Assembly: GCA_017656235.1 (NCBI GenBank)
Contig: JACDOF010000004.1
Location: 1 to 64,000 of the forward strand
Direction of reading: 5' to 3'
Source of the DNA: Brevibacillus sp.
Lineage (GTDB): Bacteria > Bacillota > Bacilli > Brevibacillales > Brevibacillaceae
DNA: 64,000 bases
This document shows, one piece after another, positions 24,688 to 35,293 of the stretch. The translations under genes were made by a program, and so were the position numbers. The notes below the pieces were generated by a model. It worked only from the letters and a program-made list of their open reading frames with translations, was not told the origin of the DNA and searched no databases. The stretch's first letter is position 1; each line of letters opens with the position of its first letter.

Positions 24688-26157
24688 ATGGAGATGAGAA
24701 ACAGATTGACAACCAACCAGGGCGCCCCAGTCGCGGATAATCAAAACTCCAAGACGGCGGGACGGCGAGGGCCCACATTGCTTGAAGATTATCATTTGCT
24801 TGAAAAGTTGGCCCACTTTGACCGCGAGCGCATACCGGAGCGCGTCGTGCACGCTCGCGGTGCAGGAGCTTACGGTGTTTTCAAACCGTACCGAAGCATG
24901 AGTCAGTACACACGGGCCGCCTTTCTTCAGGATCCGGCTGTCGAAACACAGGTTTTCGTCCGCTTTTCAACCGTTATCCACGGCGGCCACTCACCAGAAA
25001 CGCTGCGCGATCCCCGTGGTTTTGCCGTCAAGTTTTACACCACAGAAGGGAATTACGACTTGGTCGGCAACAATCTGCCGGTCTTCTTCATTCGTGACGC
25101 ACTCAAGTTTCCCGATATGGTGCACGCCCTGAAGCCTGCTCCACACACCAATCTGCAGACACCCAGCCACTACTGGGATTTCATGTCCCACACGCCGGAG
25201 TCGACCCACATGTTGACCTGGCTCTTTTCCGACCGAGGGATCCCGGCCAACTACCGGCAGATGGAGGGTTTTGGCGTACACGCCTTCAAGTGGGTCAACA
25301 GCAGCGGAGATGTAGTGTACGTCAAATACCACTGGAAGCCGCTTCAGGGCGTAAGGTGCCTGACGTCCAAGGAAGCGCAGGAGATCGGCGGCAGGGACTT
25401 TAACCATGCCACCCGTGACCTGTATGAGGCGATCGAACGGGGGGATTTTCCAGAGTGGGAACTGCATGTGCAAATCATGAAGCCTGAGCAGATCGACAGT
25501 TTTACGTTCGATCCGCTCGATCCGACCAAAATCTGGCCGGAAGATGTACTGCCGTTGATCAAAGTGGGAAAAATGACGCTAAACCGTAACCCGCGCAATT
25601 ATTTTGCCGAGGTGGAACAGTCCGCATTTGCACCGAGTGCATTGGTGCCGGGGATCGAACCGTCGGAAGACAAACTGCTGCAGGGTCGTCTCTTTTCCTA
25701 TCCCGATACGCAGCGTTACCGCCTGGGTGCCAATTACCTGCAGATACCAGTCAACTGCCCGTTTGCACCCGTACGCAACCATCAGCGGGACGGCGCGATG
25801 ACGATCAATGCCGATCCATCTCCGATCAATTACGAGCCGAACAGTTGGGATCCCTCACCCAAAGAAGCGCCGGAGTACAAAGAGAGCCAAGCCAAACTGG
25901 AGGGTTACACGACGCGACAGAGGATCGAAAAGACAGACGATTTTTTGCAGGCTGGCGAACTGTACCGAAGCTTCAGCCCGGAAGAGCGGAGCCGCCTGGT
26001 TGAAAATCTCGTCGCAGATCTTGAAGGTGTGGACCAGTCCATCCAGCTTCGCGTCATTTGCAACTTTTACCGTGCAGATGTCGAATACGGTACAAGAGTG
26101 GCCGAAGGTCTGGGACTTGATCTGTCCTCTTTCCTCAGTGGACACCAGATGTCCTGA
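24688..26157 (+). CDS. katA: Monofunctional heme catalase
   Basis: Breaks down hydrogen peroxide with a heme cofactor. The small-subunit (clade 3) length is 489 residues. The distal His is in ERVVHARGAGAYG (near residue 54) and the distal Asn in LVGNNLPVFFIRD (near 127). The proximal heme-binding Tyr is in RLFSYPDTQRYRLG (near 337). AGGTGA lies about 7 bases before the ATG. Monocistronic, with its own promoter and terminator; placed just before the heme operon that would supply its cofactor. Confidence 0.97.
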   Translation: MEMRNRLTTNQGAPVADNQNSKTAGRRGPTLLEDYHLLEKLAHFDRERIPERVVHARGAGAYGVFKPYRSMSQYTRAAFLQDPAVETQVFVRFSTVIHGGHSPETLRDPRGFAVKFYTTEGNYDLVGNNLPVFFIRDALKFPDMVHALKPAPHTNLQTPSHYWDFMSHTPESTHMLTWLFSDRGIPANYRQMEGFGVHAFKWVNSSGDVVYVKYHWKPLQGVRCLTSKEAQEIGGRDFNHATRDLYEAIERGDFPEWELHVQIMKPEQIDSFTFDPLDPTKIWPEDVLPLIKVGKMTLNRNPRNYFAEVEQSAFAPSALVPGIEPSEDKLLQGRLFSYPDTQRYRLGANYLQIPVNCPFAPVRNHQRDGAMTINADPSPINYEPNSWDPSPKEAPEYKESQAKLEGYTTRQRIEKTDDFLQAGELYRSFSPEERSRLVENLVADLEGVDQSIQLRVICNFYRADVEYGTRVAEGLGLDLSSFLSGHQMS

Positions 26158-26217
26158 ACATGCCGATATTCCTTCCGTCCTCGGCAAGAACGGTTTGTCT
26201 GGTTATTCGACAAATTG

Positions 26218-26252
26218 CGGGCCGGCGGTCATCCGTCGGCCCGTGTTAATAA
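26218..26252 (+). terminator. Terminator of katA
   Basis: CGGGCCGGCGG (26218-26228) pairs with CCGTCGGCCCG (26233-26243) around TCAT; the tail is GTGTTAATAAAC, poor in T. Confidence 0.7.
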
Positions 26253-26349
26253 ACTTTTCACATTTTAAACGCCTTCCATTGGGACATAATGTTATAATAA
26301 TAGTGCGTTTCATAGAAAGAGAGCACGTTTGTCATCTGGGGGGAAGACG

Positions 26350-27711
26350 ATGGAAATTCTGGTTCTGGGGCTTAACTACAAAACAGCGCCTGTCGAAATT
26401 CGCGAAAAGTTTACGTTTGGCGACGACAGTACACCGCGTGCTCTTCACCTTCTCTCCCAGACGAAGAGTGTGGTGGAATCTGTTATTCTCGGTACCTGTA
26501 ACCGGACGGAAATATACGTCGTCTGTGATCAACTGCACACAGGCCGCTTCTATACACGCAACTTTCTGGCCGAATGGTTCGGAGTGGATCGTGAGTCGTT
26601 CCAGGAACACCTGTACGTCAAGGAAAACGATGAAGCAATCCGACACTTGTTCCGCGTAGCCTGCGGGCTGGATTCGATGGTCATGGGCGAGACGCAGATC
26701 CTCGGCCAGGTTCGCGATGCCTTTCTGTTGGCACAGCAACATGAGACCACCGGGACTGTTTTCAATACCCTGTTCAAACAGGCGATCACGCTGGCGAAAC
26801 GTGCACATACGGAAACCGGCATCGGACAAAATGCCGTCTCCGTCAGCTACGCGGCGATAGAACTGGGTAAGAAAATTTTCGGGTCCTTCAGAGACAAGTC
26901 GGTGCTGATCCTCGGTGCCGGCAAGATGAGCGAGCTGACGGCCAAACACCTGCATGCCAACGGCGTGTCCCGCGTTCGGGTGGCCAACCGAACGCTGCAG
27001 CGTGCCGAACTTTTGGCCCGCAAGTTTAAAGGAGAGTCCTGTACCCTGGACCACCTGGCGGAAGCGCTGCTGGAAGCTGACATCGTGATTAGTTCCACAG
27101 GTGCTCCCGGCTACGTGGTCACGTACGAACAGCTGAAGCCAATCGTCAAACAGCGCAAGCACCGCCCGCTGTTTATGGTTGATATTGCCGTGCCTCGCGA
27201 CCTCGACCCGCGCCTGCACGATTTGGACAATGTCTATCTCTACGACATTGACGACCTGGAGGGGATTGTCGAGAACAATCTGCGGGAGCGCTCGCAGGAG
27301 GCCGAGCGCATCGAAGATATGATTGCGGAAGAGCTGGTAGCGTTCAAGAACTGGCTCAACACGCTTGGCGTGGTTCCACTGATTTCAGCTCTGCGCGAGA
27401 AAGCGTTCGTCATCCACGCCGATGCCATGCGCAAAATTGAAAACAAGCTGCCCGACCTGACGGAACGGGAACTTCACATTATTCGCAAACATACGCGCGG
27501 CATTATCAATCAACTGCTGCATGATCCTGTGGTCCGCCTCAAAGAGCTGGCCGTGCAAAAGAGCGGAGAAGAGGTTCTGGAGATCTTCTCCACCATTTTC
27601 GCCCTGGAAGGCATTCTGGAACGGCGGCAGCAGGAAGCGCAGTGGGCAGAGGAGAAGGCACGGTCGACTTCGGCACGAGAGAGCGCAGTCGCTGCTCCGA
27701 CCGGCGAGTAG
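26350..27711 (+). CDS. hemA: Glutamyl-tRNA reductase
   Basis: First step of C5 heme synthesis: NADPH-dependent reduction of glutamyl-tRNA to glutamate-1-semialdehyde. The catalytic Cys is in ILGTCNRTEIY (near residue 50). The substrate stretch GLDSMVMGETQILGQV (near 105), the nucleotide fold VLILGAGKMSELTAKHL (near 188) and a C-terminal dimerisation helix follow. 453 residues. I chose ATG 26350, preceded by GGGGGGAAG. It is the first gene of the heme operon; -10-like boxes (CATAAT and TATAAT, 26285-26298) lie upstream. Confidence 0.97.
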   Translation: MEILVLGLNYKTAPVEIREKFTFGDDSTPRALHLLSQTKSVVESVILGTCNRTEIYVVCDQLHTGRFYTRNFLAEWFGVDRESFQEHLYVKENDEAIRHLFRVACGLDSMVMGETQILGQVRDAFLLAQQHETTGTVFNTLFKQAITLAKRAHTETGIGQNAVSVSYAAIELGKKIFGSFRDKSVLILGAGKMSELTAKHLHANGVSRVRVANRTLQRAELLARKFKGESCTLDHLAEALLEADIVISSTGAPGYVVTYEQLKPIVKQRKHRPLFMVDIAVPRDLDPRLHDLDNVYLYDIDDLEGIVENNLRERSQEAERIEDMIAEELVAFKNWLNTLGVVPLISALREKAFVIHADAMRKIENKLPDLTERELHIIRKHTRGIINQLLHDPVVRLKELAVQKSGEEVLEIFSTIFALEGILERRQQEAQWAEEKARSTSARESAVAAPTGE

Positions 27712-27747
27712 CGCATACATTTCGCGTTGGAAAGTGAGGGGACGGCA

Positions 27748-28566
27748 ATGGCAGATGCGAGATGGATCTACGATTTGACCATCTTTCTCTATGCGGCGAG
27801 TGTCCTCTTTTACTTTAATGATTTTCTGCTCAGCAACCGGAAAGCGAATCACATCGCCTTCGGTCTGTTGGCAGTCGTCTGGTTGTTGCAGACGGCTTTT
27901 TTCGTTTCGCAGATGGCCGTAAAAGCGTACTTTCCGGTTCTGACATTGTTTGAGACGCTCTTTTTTTATTCATGGGTACTGGTCACGGTATCCATGGTGA
28001 TCAACTACCTGTTCCGGATCGATCTGTTGATTTTTTTTACCAATGTAATCGGCTTTGTCGTGCTTGTGCTGTCGATGTTTTTCCCCGAGACGACGCCGCT
28101 GGCGCAGATGAAGGCGGTCGTCTCCGAATTGCTGTTTATCCACATCACCATCGCAATCCTGAGCTACGCTGCCTTTTCCCTGTCCCTGATCTTTTCCGTG
28201 ATGTTTCTGCTGCAGCACAACTTGTTGAAGCGGAAGCGGTGGAACCCGCTGCTGCGCCGACTGCCCAGTCTGGATCGATTGGAGATGTTTTCACATCGGA
28301 TGAACATGATCGGCGTGCCGCTGCTGTTGATTGCAATGATTCTCGGCATGATCTGGGCGTACCTGGTCCTCGGCAACGACTTCTGGCTTGATGCAAAAGT
28401 GTGGATGTCGATTTTGGTGCTTGGCGCCTATATGTTATTGTTGTATCAGCGGCTTGCAGACAAAGTGCAGGGACGCAGATTGGCTGTATGGAATCTGGCC
28501 GCTTTTTCCATCCTGTTATTAAATGTGCTGTCAACTGAACTCTCAAAATTTCATCAATGGTTGTAA
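27748..28566 (+). CDS. hemX: HemX/CcsA-like membrane protein
   Basis: A 272-residue protein with about eight transmembrane helices, of the cytochrome c assembly (CcsA/ResC) superfamily. In B. subtilis HemX lowers the level of glutamyl-tRNA reductase and is not itself a pathway enzyme. Conserved-looking features include FPVLTLFETLFFYSW and a conserved His in SELLFIHITIAILSYAAF. I chose ATG 27748, with GAGGGGA upstream. The hemA-hemX order is that of B. subtilis. Confidence 0.9.
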   Translation: MADARWIYDLTIFLYAASVLFYFNDFLLSNRKANHIAFGLLAVVWLLQTAFFVSQMAVKAYFPVLTLFETLFFYSWVLVTVSMVINYLFRIDLLIFFTNVIGFVVLVLSMFFPETTPLAQMKAVVSELLFIHITIAILSYAAFSLSLIFSVMFLLQHNLLKRKRWNPLLRRLPSLDRLEMFSHRMNMIGVPLLLIAMILGMIWAYLVLGNDFWLDAKVWMSILVLGAYMLLLYQRLADKVQGRRLAVWNLAAFSILLLNVLSTELSKFHQWL

Positions 28567-28584
28567 TCAAGAGGGGATGACCTG

Positions 28585-29307
28585 ATGAGAAAGCAGTACC
28601 CGCTCATGTTGGATCTTACCCGGCGGTCCTGTCTGGTGGTCGGGGCAGGGGAAGTGGCCGCACGCAAAATCGAGTCGCTGTTGGCGGCAGGAGCGTCTGT
28701 CACCGTTATCTCGCCCGAAGCCTCGCCGCAGGTGGCAAAATGGGCGGCCGAGGGCAGGATTGACTGGAAGCGGACGCCGTACACCGATCAGGATGTAAGC
28801 GGGTACGCACTGGTGATAGCGGCGACCAATCGACCGGAAGTGAATCTGGCGGTACATCGTGCCGTCAGCGCCTGTGGCGGCTGGATCAATGTCGTCGACC
28901 GACCCGATTTGTGCAACTTCACTGTTCCATCGGTCGTGCGTCGCGGCAGGCTGGTCATTGCCGTCTCTACTGCCGGGGCAAGTCCCAGCCTGGCACGCAA
29001 GATCAAGCAGCGGCTGGAGGGCACCTTTGGGGCGGAATACGAGGGATATGTCGATTTTCTGGCCGAAATGCGCCAGCGGGTTCTGACACAAATCGACGAC
29101 CCGCTCAAGCGGAAGCAAATCTTTCGCCGTCTGCTGGCTGACGCCTATTTGTACGCCTCGGATGAGCAGCGGGATCAGATGGCTGCGGCCTTGCTTGCGG
29201 CGGAGCTTACCGAGGGCGAAGGACAGGGAGGCAACGAAGATGAATCACTGGAAAGTAGGAAGCCGGCGCAGCAAGCTGGCGCTCACGCAGACAAACTGGG
29301 TTATTGA
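28585..29307 (+). CDS. Precorrin-2 dehydrogenase / sirohydrochlorin ferrochelatase-like protein
   Basis: Oxidises precorrin-2 with NAD to sirohydrochlorin on the way to siroheme; some family members also insert iron. The NAD fold is at the start ([20 protein letters not shown], near residue 14). The conserved [20 protein letters not shown] (near 100) and [14 protein letters not shown] (near 130) follow. 240 residues. The last 22 codons overlap the beginning of hemC in another frame (68 bases), more than usual, suggesting loss of an earlier stop codon. Relatives of the B. subtilis YlnF type are about 160-220 residues. Confidence 0.92.
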   Translation: MRKQYPLMLDLTRRSCLVVGAGEVAARKIESLLAAGASVTVISPEASPQVAKWAAEGRIDWKRTPYTDQDVSGYALVIAATNRPEVNLAVHRAVSACGGWINVVDRPDLCNFTVPSVVRRGRLVIAVSTAGASPSLARKIKQRLEGTFGAEYEGYVDFLAEMRQRVLTQIDDPLKRKQIFRRLLADAYLYASDEQRDQMAAALLAAELTEGEGQGGNEDESLESRKPAQQAGAHADKLGY

Positions 29308-30184
29308 GCAGCTGAAGCGGCTTGAGCCGTCAGCCGATTTCAGCGTGGAAGAGATCGTTACGAAAGGTGACGTGATTCTTGACGTAACCTTATCCAAGGT
29401 AGGCGGTAAAGGGCTGTTCGTCAAGGAGATCGAGCAGTCGTTATTGGACAGAAAAACGGATCTGGCCGTCCACAGTATGAAGGACGTGCCATCGGAACTT
29501 CAGCCGGGGCTGGTGATTGGGGCTGTACCGAAGCGGGTGGATCCGCGGGATGTACTGATTTCACGTGACGGCAAAACGCTGGACGAACTGCCGACGGGAG
29601 CGCTGATCGGCACCAGCAGCCTGCGCCGCGCCGCCCAACTGCTCGCCTATCGCCCTGATCTGCGTATCGAGTCGGTGCGCGGAAACATCGACACGCGTCT
29701 GCGCAAGCTGTACGAAGAAAAATTTGATGCGATTGTACTGGCGGCTGCCGGATTGGAACGGGTCAACTGGGAAGGGACGGTAACCCAGTACCTCCCCGTT
29801 GAGATCAGTCTGCCCGCTGTCGGACAGGGGGCGCTGGCCGTGGAGTGCCGTGCCGACGATGAAGCGCTGCTGTCGCTGCTCGCTCGCCTCGACGACAAGC
29901 CGACGCGGCTTGCTGTTACGGCCGAACGCGCCTTTTTGAAACGACTGCAAGGAGGATGTCAAGTGCCGCTCGGCGCTTATGCTGTGCTGGAACAACCGGG
30001 CGCTGACGGCAAGCCGGCGATCCGCCTTACCGGGTTCGTCGGCTCGCCTGACGGTCGGCGGATGTTTGTGGAAACACAGACCGGCAGCGAACCGGAAGCG
30101 TTGGGTCAGGCCGTGGCTGAGCGGCTGCTTGCCGCAGGTGCCGGCGAGGTGCTGGCAGAGGTATTGGAGGGGAATCAGGCATGA
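29240..30184 (+). CDS. hemC: Porphobilinogen deaminase (hydroxymethylbilane synthase)
   Basis: Joins four porphobilinogens into hydroxymethylbilane using a dipyrromethane cofactor. Key stretches are [13 protein letters not shown] (residue 5), SLKDVP-type [11 protein letters not shown] (near 80), [11 protein letters not shown] (near 125) and [11 protein letters not shown] (near 146). The cofactor cysteine lies in [12 protein letters not shown] (near 240). 314 residues. I chose ATG 29240 because GGGAGG precedes it by about 8 bases. It overlaps the previous gene by 68 bases and the next by 4. Confidence 0.97.
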   Translation: MNHWKVGSRRSKLALTQTNWVIEQLKRLEPSADFSVEEIVTKGDVILDVTLSKVGGKGLFVKEIEQSLLDRKTDLAVHSMKDVPSELQPGLVIGAVPKRVDPRDVLISRDGKTLDELPTGALIGTSSLRRAAQLLAYRPDLRIESVRGNIDTRLRKLYEEKFDAIVLAAAGLERVNWEGTVTQYLPVEISLPAVGQGALAVECRADDEALLSLLARLDDKPTRLAVTAERAFLKRLQGGCQVPLGAYAVLEQPGADGKPAIRLTGFVGSPDGRRMFVETQTGSEPEALGQAVAERLLAAGAGEVLAEVLEGNQA

Positions 30185-31719
30185 GCAAAGGAATCGTCTA
30201 CCTGGTCGGAGCCGGACCCGGTGACCCCAAGCTGATTACGGTTCGAGGGCTGGAAACGATTCGCCAGGCCGATTGTATCGTGTATGATCGGCTGGCCAGT
30301 CCGCGGTTGTTGGCGCACGCCAAACCGGATGCGGAGCTGATCTACTGCGGCAAACTGCCGGACCGGCACACGCTGACGCAGGAGGAAATCAACCAGGTGC
30401 TGGTGGAAAAAGCCCTGCAAGGAAAAACGGTAACCCGGCTCAAGGGAGGCGATCCCTGTATCTTTGGACGGGTGGGAGAAGAGGCAGAGGAGCTGGTCAA
30501 GCACGGCATCCCGTTTGAGATCGTACCCGGGATCACTTCCGGCATCGCCGCACCAGCCTACGCCGGTATACCGGTGACGCACCGCGACTTCAACTCGTCG
30601 TTTGCGATCGTCACCGGTCATGAACGTCCCGACAAGACAGCGTCCAGCGTCAATTGGGAGAAACTGGCCTGTGCGGTGGAAACGATCATTTTCTACATGG
30701 GTGTCGGCAACCTGCCGTTTATCCGCGAACAGTTGATCAAACATGGCCGTTCGCCGCAAACACCGGTCGCGCTGATCCGGTGGGGCACGACTGTGGAGCA
30801 GCAAACCGTTGTCGGCACACTGGCCGATATCGTCGAAAAGCGGGAACAGGCAGGGTTGACCAACCCGGCCATTATCATCGTGGGTGAAGTGGTAAAGCTG
30901 CGCGAAAAACTGCAGTGGTTCGAGAAAAAACCGTTGTTTGGCAAGCGTGTGCTGGTGACGCGTGCGCGCAGCCAGGCGAGCGACCTGTCGGAACGGATTG
31001 CGGAATTGGGCGGCGAAGCTTACGAATATCCGTTGATCAAGCTGGCTCCGCCACAGGAGCTGGATCGGCTGGACGATGCCCTGCGCAAACTGAGCCAGTT
31101 TGATTGGGTGATCTTCACCAGTGTCAACGGAGTCAATCATTTCTTCAGGCGGATGCGCGAACTTTGCATTGACATCCGCACCCTGACCGGACGCCTGGCT
31201 GCCGTTGGACCGAAGACGGCAGAGGCGTTGGAGGAAAAGGGGTTGACGGTTCATGTGCTCCCGGCTGATTTTCGTGCGGAAGGGCTCCTGGACAGCCTGA
31301 AAGGCAAGCTGGTACCGGGTGAGTCCGTGCTGCTGCCGCGGGCCGACATCGCCCGTGAAATTTTGCCGAAAGAGCTGCGGGCACACGGTTTACAGGTAAC
31401 GGAAGTGGATACCTACCAGACCGTAGTAGACGCCGGCAATACCGAAGAGACAGCGGCACTGTTGAAAGATGGGGCGATTCATATCGTTACCTTTACCAGT
31501 TCCTCCACGGTGAAAAATTTTGTTCAGTCGATGGCAGGCCACGATCTTCACGAACTGCTGGCTGGCGTCAAGATTGCCTGCATCGGCCCGATAACCGCCC
31601 AGACTGCACGGGACCTGGGTCTGCCGGTTCATATCGTCGCCGCTGACTCTCATATACAAGGGCTGCTGGATGCAATCATCCGGCACGAGGGGGAGGAGAA
31701 TCAGAATGCAGCAGTTTGA
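30181..31719 (+). CDS. cobA-hemD: Fused uroporphyrinogen-III C-methyltransferase and uroporphyrinogen-III synthase
   Basis: Two enzymes in one 512-residue chain. The N-terminal half (about 1-245) is a SUMT methyltransferase making precorrin-2 from uroporphyrinogen [24 protein letters not shown]-type [23 protein letters not shown] and the PGITSG loop. The C-terminal half (about 250-505) is uroporphyrinogen-III synthase: [26 protein letters not shown] and [10 protein letters not shown]. The fusion is known in several Firmicutes. It places the siroheme branch point and the step before it in one protein, next to precorrin-2 dehydrogenase. Confidence 0.96.
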   Translation: MSKGIVYLVGAGPGDPKLITVRGLETIRQADCIVYDRLASPRLLAHAKPDAELIYCGKLPDRHTLTQEEINQVLVEKALQGKTVTRLKGGDPCIFGRVGEEAEELVKHGIPFEIVPGITSGIAAPAYAGIPVTHRDFNSSFAIVTGHERPDKTASSVNWEKLACAVETIIFYMGVGNLPFIREQLIKHGRSPQTPVALIRWGTTVEQQTVVGTLADIVEKREQAGLTNPAIIIVGEVVKLREKLQWFEKKPLFGKRVLVTRARSQASDLSERIAELGGEAYEYPLIKLAPPQELDRLDDALRKLSQFDWVIFTSVNGVNHFFRRMRELCIDIRTLTGRLAAVGPKTAEALEEKGLTVHVLPADFRAEGLLDSLKGKLVPGESVLLPRADIAREILPKELRAHGLQVTEVDTYQTVVDAGNTEETAALLKDGAIHIVTFTSSSTVKNFVQSMAGHDLHELLAGVKIACIGPITAQTARDLGLPVHIVAADSHIQGLLDAIIRHEGEENQNAAV

Positions 31720-32695
31720 ACGACACCGCCGTCTGCGCCATTCCGCGGCCATGCGCGATCTCGTTCGTGAACACCATGTCCGGGTGGAAGACCTGGTTTA
31801 TCCCCTTTTTGTTGTGGAAGGGGAAGGCATCAAGGAAGAGATCCCTTCGATGCCGGGGGTTTATCACCATTCACTGGATCGGCTGGATGAAGAGCTGAAG
31901 GAGATTGTTTCATTAGGCATCCAGGCGCTGCTGGTTTTTGGCGTTCCGGCGCACAAGGATGCGTGCGGCTCTGAGGCATATGCCGAGGACGGGATCGTGC
32001 AGCGGGCGATCAGCCGGATCAAGGCTGCATACCCGAATCTCGTGGTAATCGCCGACACCTGCTTGTGTCAGTACACCGATCACGGCCACTGCGGTGTAGT
32101 CAAAGAAGGTTACGTACAAAACGACGAGTCGCTCGCCCTGCTGGCGAGAACGGCCGTCTCCCAGGCTCGCGCCGGTGCGGACATCATCGCTCCGTCCAAC
32201 ATGATGGACGGTTTCGTGGCCGCGATTCGCAAGGCGCTGGATGAGGCCGGGTTTGCCCATCTGCCGATCATGTCCTATGCGGTCAAATACGCTTCTTCAT
32301 ACTACGGTCCGTTCCGTGATGCCGCTCATTCGGCGCCGCAGTTCGGCGACCGCCGCACCTACCAGATGGACCCGGCCAATGCTCGAGAGGGGCTGCGCGA
32401 AGCCGCAGCTGATGTGGCCCAGGGTGCCGACTTCCTGATGGTGAAGCCGGGGCTTGCCTATATGGACATGGTGCTGCGTTTGCGTGAACGTTTCGACCTG
32501 CCGATCGTCGTCTACAACGTCAGCGCGGAGTACTCCATGGTAAAGGCAGCAGCGGCAAACGGCTGGCTCGACGAGCGGCTAGTCGTCATGGAGACGATGG
32601 TTGGCTTCAAACGGGCAGGTGCCGATCTGATCATCACCTACCATGCCAAAGACGTAGCCGGGTGGCTCAAAGGAGGGAACGACACATGTCGGTAG
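31706..32695 (+). CDS. hemB: Delta-aminolevulinic acid dehydratase (porphobilinogen synthase)
   Basis: Condenses two 5-aminolevulinates to porphobilinogen. A zinc-site triad of cysteines is visible in [15 protein letters not shown] (near residue 120). The two Schiff-base lysines are in [14 protein letters not shown] (near 192) and [12 protein letters not shown] (near 250). 329 residues. I chose ATG 31706 because GGAGGAG lies about 8 bases upstream. It overlaps the preceding gene by 14 bases and the next by 10. Confidence 0.97.
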   Translation: MQQFERHRRLRHSAAMRDLVREHHVRVEDLVYPLFVVEGEGIKEEIPSMPGVYHHSLDRLDEELKEIVSLGIQALLVFGVPAHKDACGSEAYAEDGIVQRAISRIKAAYPNLVVIADTCLCQYTDHGHCGVVKEGYVQNDESLALLARTAVSQARAGADIIAPSNMMDGFVAAIRKALDEAGFAHLPIMSYAVKYASSYYGPFRDAAHSAPQFGDRRTYQMDPANAREGLREAAADVAQGADFLMVKPGLAYMDMVLRLRERFDLPIVVYNVSAEYSMVKAAAANGWLDERLVVMETMVGFKRAGADLIITYHAKDVAGWLKGGNDTCR

Positions 32696-33741
32696 ACTTG
32701 TTGGACGCTTTGGACAAAGAGATTTTGGATGTGGTTCAAAAAGAGATTCCGTTGGTTGACCGGCCGTTTCAAGCAATGGCCGAACAATTGGGCACGGACG
32801 AAGAAACGTTTTTGACTCGACTGAACAAGATGAAAGGGGACCAGGTGCGGCAGATTTCGGCCATTTTCGATACCAAGGCACTGGGCTACAAGTCCAGTCT
32901 GGTCGCGGCGCGGATCGTTCCGGAGAAGCTGGATGAGATGGCCGTGAAGGTGTTTAACCAGCACCCCGGCATCACCCACAACTACAAGCGAAACCACGAC
33001 TTTAACCTCTGGTTCACGATTGCGGTTCCGCCGAACAGCCGACTTGGCCTGGAAAAGACAGTAGAGGTTCTCGGACAGCTTGCGGAAGTGGAGTCGATCC
33101 GCATCCTGCCGACGCTCAAGCTGTTTAAAATCGGCGTCCAGCTCGACGTCAAGAAAGAGGCCAAAGCAGACGAGAAGGCAGCCCCCGTATACACGGAAGA
33201 GATGCGTAAGGCGGCCATGGAAAAACAATTGACGGATCAGGACATCGCCGTCATTCTGGAGCTGCAAAAAGATCTGCCGCTCGTTCCCCGACCGTTTGAC
33301 CAATGGGCGGCCAATGTGAACATGACCACGGACGAACTGCTTGCCCACGCCCGACGTCTGATCGCTGATGGCAAGATGCGCCGTTTCTCCGCTGTGCTGA
33401 ACCACCGCAAAGCCGGTTTCCGGGCCAACGGGATGGGTGTATGGAACGTGCCGCAGGAGAAGACGGACGAGATCGGGTACAAGATGGGCTCCTTCCGCGC
33501 CGTCAGCCACTGCTACCTGCGTCCAACCTACCCGGACTGGAAGTACAATATCTTTACGATGGTACACGGTCGGGACATGGAGGAGTGCGAGGCAATCCTG
33601 CAGGCGATTGAGGATGAAACAGGTATTACCGACAGGATTACGCTCTATTCGACCAAGGAATACAAAAAGACGCGTGTCTCCTACTTCACACCCGAGATTT
33701 ACGAGTGGGAAGCGGATGTTATCGAACGTCTCGGCCTGTAA
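32686..33741 (+). CDS. ahbAB: Fused siroheme decarboxylase, AhbA-AhbB (Lrp/AsnC-like)
   Basis: Two copies of the AsnC/Lrp-like siroheme decarboxylase unit in one 351-residue chain. The first (about 1-160) has [20 protein letters not shown] and [19 protein letters not shown]. The second (about 180-345) has [14 protein letters not shown] and [18 protein letters not shown]. In known systems AhbA and AhbB (or NirD/L/G/H) are separate and form a complex that removes two acetate carboxyls from siroheme, giving didecarboxysiroheme for heme or heme d1. Many databases call such proteins transcription regulators; the heme-operon position argues for the enzyme. I chose ATG 32686, with AAGGAGGG upstream; it overlaps hemB by 10 bases. 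AhbC, AhbD or nirJ are not in this window. Confidence 0.85.
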   Translation: MSVDLLDALDKEILDVVQKEIPLVDRPFQAMAEQLGTDEETFLTRLNKMKGDQVRQISAIFDTKALGYKSSLVAARIVPEKLDEMAVKVFNQHPGITHNYKRNHDFNLWFTIAVPPNSRLGLEKTVEVLGQLAEVESIRILPTLKLFKIGVQLDVKKEAKADEKAAPVYTEEMRKAAMEKQLTDQDIAVILELQKDLPLVPRPFDQWAANVNMTTDELLAHARRLIADGKMRRFSAVLNHRKAGFRANGMGVWNVPQEKTDEIGYKMGSFRAVSHCYLRPTYPDWKYNIFTMVHGRDMEECEAILQAIEDETGITDRITLYSTKEYKKTRVSYFTPEIYEWEADVIERLGL

Positions 33742-33772
33742 CGGAGTTTCTGACAATCAATCTCCGGGGACA

Positions 33773-33812
33773 GCGGCTCTCCTGTTCACGGCTGACAGAG
33801 AGCCGCCATTTT
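33773..33812 (+). terminator. Hairpin terminator or attenuator before hemL
   Basis: GCGGCTCTC (33773-33781) pairs with GAGAGCCGC (33798-33806), followed by CATTTT. hemL may still be read through or have its own promoter. Confidence 0.7.
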
Positions 33813-33842
33813 CCCTACCCCCAAGTTGAGGTGAGAGAGGAT

Positions 33843-35132
33843 ATGACCCGATCAATTGAGCGCTCCGTGGCGATGTTTGCGGAGGCAAAACAGTACATCC
33901 CTGGCGGCGTAAACAGTCCGGTTCGCGCATTCAAGAGTGTCGGCGGCAATCCGCTGTTTATCCAGAAAGGAGAAGGTGCGCGGATCACCGACGTGGACGG
34001 CCATACATACATCGATTATATCGGTTCATGGGGACCGCTGATCCTCGGCCATGCCCATCCTGCCGTGCTGTCGGCGATTCAGGAAGCGGCTGTACTCGGC
34101 ACCAGTTTTGGCGCACCGACACCGCGCGAGACGGAGATGGCCAAACTGGTCACCGAACTCGTGCCGTCGGTGGAAGTGGTGCGCATGGTCAACTCCGGGA
34201 CAGAGGCGACCATGAGTGCACTGCGTCTGGCCCGCGGCTACACCAAACGAAACAAGATCATGAAATTCGCCGGCTGTTACCACGGCCATGCCGACAGCCT
34301 GCTGATCAAGGCGGGGTCGGGGGTCGCCACCCTGGGACTGCCGGACAGTCCGGGTGTGCCGGAGGCGACGGCGGTCCATACGATTACCGTTCCCTATAAC
34401 GACTTGGACAGTGTCAAACTGGCGTTTGAACAGTTTGGTCAGGATCTGGCGGCGGTTATCGTCGAACCGGTTGCCGGCAACATGGGTGTGGTCCCGCCGA
34501 AACCGGGATTCCTGGAAGGACTGCGCGAGGTTACGCAGAAGCATGGCAGCTTGCTGATCTTTGACGAAGTGATGACCGGATTTCGTGTAGCGCTCGGCGG
34601 TGCGCAGCAGCTGTACGGCATTACCCCCGACCTGACCACGCTGGGCAAGGTGATTGGTGGCGGCCTGCCGGTGGGGGCGTACGGCGGACGTCGGGAGATC
34701 ATGGAACAGATTGCGCCTGCCGGTCCAATCTACCAGGCGGGCACGCTGTCCGGAAACCCGCTGGCGATGGCAGCCGGCATTGCCACGCTGAAGGAACTGG
34801 CCAAGCCGGGTGTCTATGAATTGCTGGAAGCGCGATCCGCTCGTCTGGCCGAAGGTCTGGCTGAAAACGCCCGCCGGCTGGGTATACCGCATACGGTCAA
34901 CCGCGTTGGGTCTATGGTATGCCTGTTCTTTACCGATACGCCAGTGGTCGATTACGAGACGGCCAAAACGTCGGATTTGCAGCGTTTCTCCGCCTACTTC
35001 CACAACTTGCTGGAAGAAGGCGTGATGATTCCGCCGTCACAGTTTGAGGGAATGTTTGTCTCGCTGGCACACAGCGACGAAGACATTGAACAAACGATTG
35101 AAGCAAGCTACAAGGCGATGAAGCGCCTGTAA
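33843..35132 (+). CDS. hemL: Glutamate-1-semialdehyde 2,1-aminomutase
   Basis: PLP enzyme that turns glutamate-1-semialdehyde into 5-aminolevulinate, the second step of the C5 pathway started by HemA. It has [17 protein letters not shown] (near residue 120), the PLP aspartate region [12 protein letters not shown] (near 240), and the Schiff-base lysine in [17 protein letters not shown] (near 266). 429 residues, full length. I chose ATG 33843, with GAGAGAGG just upstream; the open frame to the left runs through the terminator and is not used. Confidence 0.97.
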   Translation: MTRSIERSVAMFAEAKQYIPGGVNSPVRAFKSVGGNPLFIQKGEGARITDVDGHTYIDYIGSWGPLILGHAHPAVLSAIQEAAVLGTSFGAPTPRETEMAKLVTELVPSVEVVRMVNSGTEATMSALRLARGYTKRNKIMKFAGCYHGHADSLLIKAGSGVATLGLPDSPGVPEATAVHTITVPYNDLDSVKLAFEQFGQDLAAVIVEPVAGNMGVVPPKPGFLEGLREVTQKHGSLLIFDEVMTGFRVALGGAQQLYGITPDLTTLGKVIGGGLPVGAYGGRREIMEQIAPAGPIYQAGTLSGNPLAMAAGIATLKELAKPGVYELLEARSARLAEGLAENARRLGIPHTVNRVGSMVCLFFTDTPVVDYETAKTSDLQRFSAYFHNLLEEGVMIPPSQFEGMFVSLAHSDEDIEQTIEASYKAMKRL

Positions 35133-35154
35133 TGATCGTCAGGCTTTGAACGTG

Positions 35155-35204
35155 GGCTGTCACCCGGAGGCGGAAGATTCCGCACGGGGAGGAGCCCTTT
35201 TTCT
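35155..35204 (+). terminator. Terminator of the heme operon
   Basis: GGGCT (35155-35159) pairs with AGCCC (35194-35198), with an inner GCGGAA/TTCCGC hairpin, and ends in five T. Confidence 0.7.
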
Positions 35205-35293
35205 ATTCTTTTTTTATAGATTTACAGATCGAACAGGTTATGTATTTAATAGACTTGTCAAATAATTCTATTGTTTTGAAAGGAGAGATCTCA

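Noticed and set aside
32686-33741. Reading this gene as an Lrp/AsnC transcription regulator
   Set aside because: The two-domain layout, the AhbA/AhbB-type stretches and the overlapping position inside the heme operon fit siroheme decarboxylase better.
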